NCBI GenBank assembly: GCA_903858085.1
Contig: CAIOHJ010000231.1
Coordinates: forward strand, 1 to 5,221
Direction: 5' to 3'
DNA: 5,221 nucleotides
Source: an uncultured Chloroflexota bacterium
GTDB lineage: Bacteria > Chloroflexota > Anaerolineae > Caldilineales > Caldilineaceae
Part shown: piece after piece, positions 4,805 to 5,221 of the stretch
Layout: each line of letters starts with the position of its first letter
Position numbering within the stretch: the stretch's first letter is position 1
Notes under the pieces: model-generated
The model's input: the letters and a program-made list of their open reading frames with translations, nothing else
The model's database searches: none
What the model was told of the DNA's origin: nothing
Position numbers and translations under genes: made by a program

Positions 4805-5221
4805 ATGCGCATCCTCGACCACCTGATCCGCACCATTCGCAGCGCGGCCAACCACAACGGCGCAGCCCAGGCCGCGCCGGCCTGTATCCTCTGGCCCGAC
4901 CATGACCGCCAGTGGCAGAGCGCAATCCCGGCATTGCAGGCGGCCATGCCGGAACTCTTCGTGCTGGGCACGTATGATCCGGCCGCACGCATGGGGCCAG
5001 CCATCTGGTTGCGCTGCATGCTCTCCGGCGTGCTGCCGCCCGGTGCCGAGCCGCCTGAGTGGGATGCTAGAAACCGAGTTTCTCGAAGAACCTCGGTTTC
5101 TGAAGCGCAGCCGCCCATCTTTTACCTGCCCGGCTACAGCCGGCAGGAGTTGCGCGACGTCAACACCTGCCCGGCGGCGCTCAAGCCCCTCGTTGAACTG
5201 CAGTTCCGCGGCGTGATCTGG
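4805..5221 (+). CDS. pglZ: BREX phosphatase-fold protein PglZ, N-terminal part (runs off the right edge)
   Basis: From ATG 4805 the frame is open for 139 codons to the last base of the window. It begins MRILDHLIRTIRSAA and continues with ILWPDHDRQWQSAIP (28-42), LGTYDPAARMGPAIWLRCML (54-73), IFYLPGYSRQELR (105-117) and LKPLVELQFRGVIW (126-139). These segments match my memory of the N-terminus of BREX PglZ, most like the group named type B. PglZ is a core BREX protein with an alkaline-phosphatase fold and is essential for defence. The phosphatase metal-site motifs would lie beyond the window. GC is high (73% at 4861-4920), like the pglX end. Residues 89-99 come from a palindromic 33-base insert that keeps the frame open. 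Whether the rest of the gene is intact cannot be seen. Confidence 0.85.
   Translation, partial: MRILDHLIRTIRSAANHNGAAQAAPACILWPDHDRQWQSAIPALQAAMPELFVLGTYDPAARMGPAIWLRCMLSGVLPPGAEPPEWDARNRVSRRTSVSEAQPPIFYLPGYSRQELRDVNTCPAALKPLVELQFRGVIW
5069..5101. repeat. 33-base palindromic element inserted in frame in pglZ
   Basis: The arms AGAAACCGAG (5069-5078) and CTCGGTTTCT (5092-5101) are perfect reverse complements. Inside them TTCT (5080-5083) pairs with AGAA (5087-5090) around CGA, leaving one T/C mismatch, so the whole unit folds into a long hairpin. It is exactly 33 bases, starts on a codon boundary and adds 11 codons (RNRVSRRTSVS) between the conserved RCMLSGVLPP and IFYLPG segments. The residues are basic and unlike their surroundings. 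It looks like a short dispersed palindromic repeat that landed in a loop-coding region, similar in principle to the palindromic elements inside Rickettsia genes. No second copy is in the window. Confidence 0.75.

Noticed and set aside
4457..5118. Minus-strand open frames opposite the endonuclease end and pglZ start
   Set aside because: They are antisense to recognised coding sequence. Long open frames are expected opposite GC-rich genes.

Overview
This looks like a piece of a bacterial anti-phage defence island. Its two ends belong to one interrupted BREX-type locus. The left edge holds the last 57 codons of a gene resembling the C-terminus of the BREX adenine methyltransferase PglX. The right edge holds the first 139 codons of a gene resembling the BREX alkaline-phosphatase-fold protein PglZ (closest by eye to 'type B' PglZ). 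In many BREX loci these genes are adjacent or nearly so. Here about 4.6 kb of other defence genes lies between them.

Layout, left to right: (1) pglX 3' end on +, to 173. (2) On the minus strand, an ATGA-coupled darT-darG pair (1884 down to 170): a thymidine-specific ssDNA ADP-ribosyltransferase toxin and its macrodomain antitoxin. The darG and pglX stop codons are the two strands of one CTAG at 170-173. (3) A stretch of about 580 bases (1885-2463) with no confident gene. It holds a likely darT promoter, two minus-strand open stretches that look like gene debris, and a good forward promoter. (4) On +, a 41-codon ORF with two CxxC pairs, then a SPPY-type (probably N4-cytosine) DNA methyltransferase, ATGA-coupled to a PD-(D/E)XK restriction endonuclease resembling the Bpu10I family. 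(5) After 37 bases, the pglZ start on +, whose frame contains an exactly 33-base (11-codon) palindromic insertion.

How the parts work together (inference): BREX, a type II restriction-modification pair and a DarTG toxin-antitoxin act at different stages of phage infection. Together they form a nested multi-layer defence cassette. Because darTG runs against the BREX operon, pglZ probably depends on the restriction-modification promoter near 2357-2384 rather than on read-through from pglX.

Organism: bacterial, host not determined. Hand counts on sample 60-base lines show GC-rich BREX ends (67% at 61-120, 73% at 4861-4920) and less GC-rich inserts (42% at 1621-1680, 38% at 4021-4080). This fits acquisition of the cargo from other sources. 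The palindrome in pglZ recalls short dispersed palindromes I associate with Chloroflexota and cyanobacteria, but that is a weak hint only. No tRNA, rRNA, CRISPR array or intact insertion sequence was seen.
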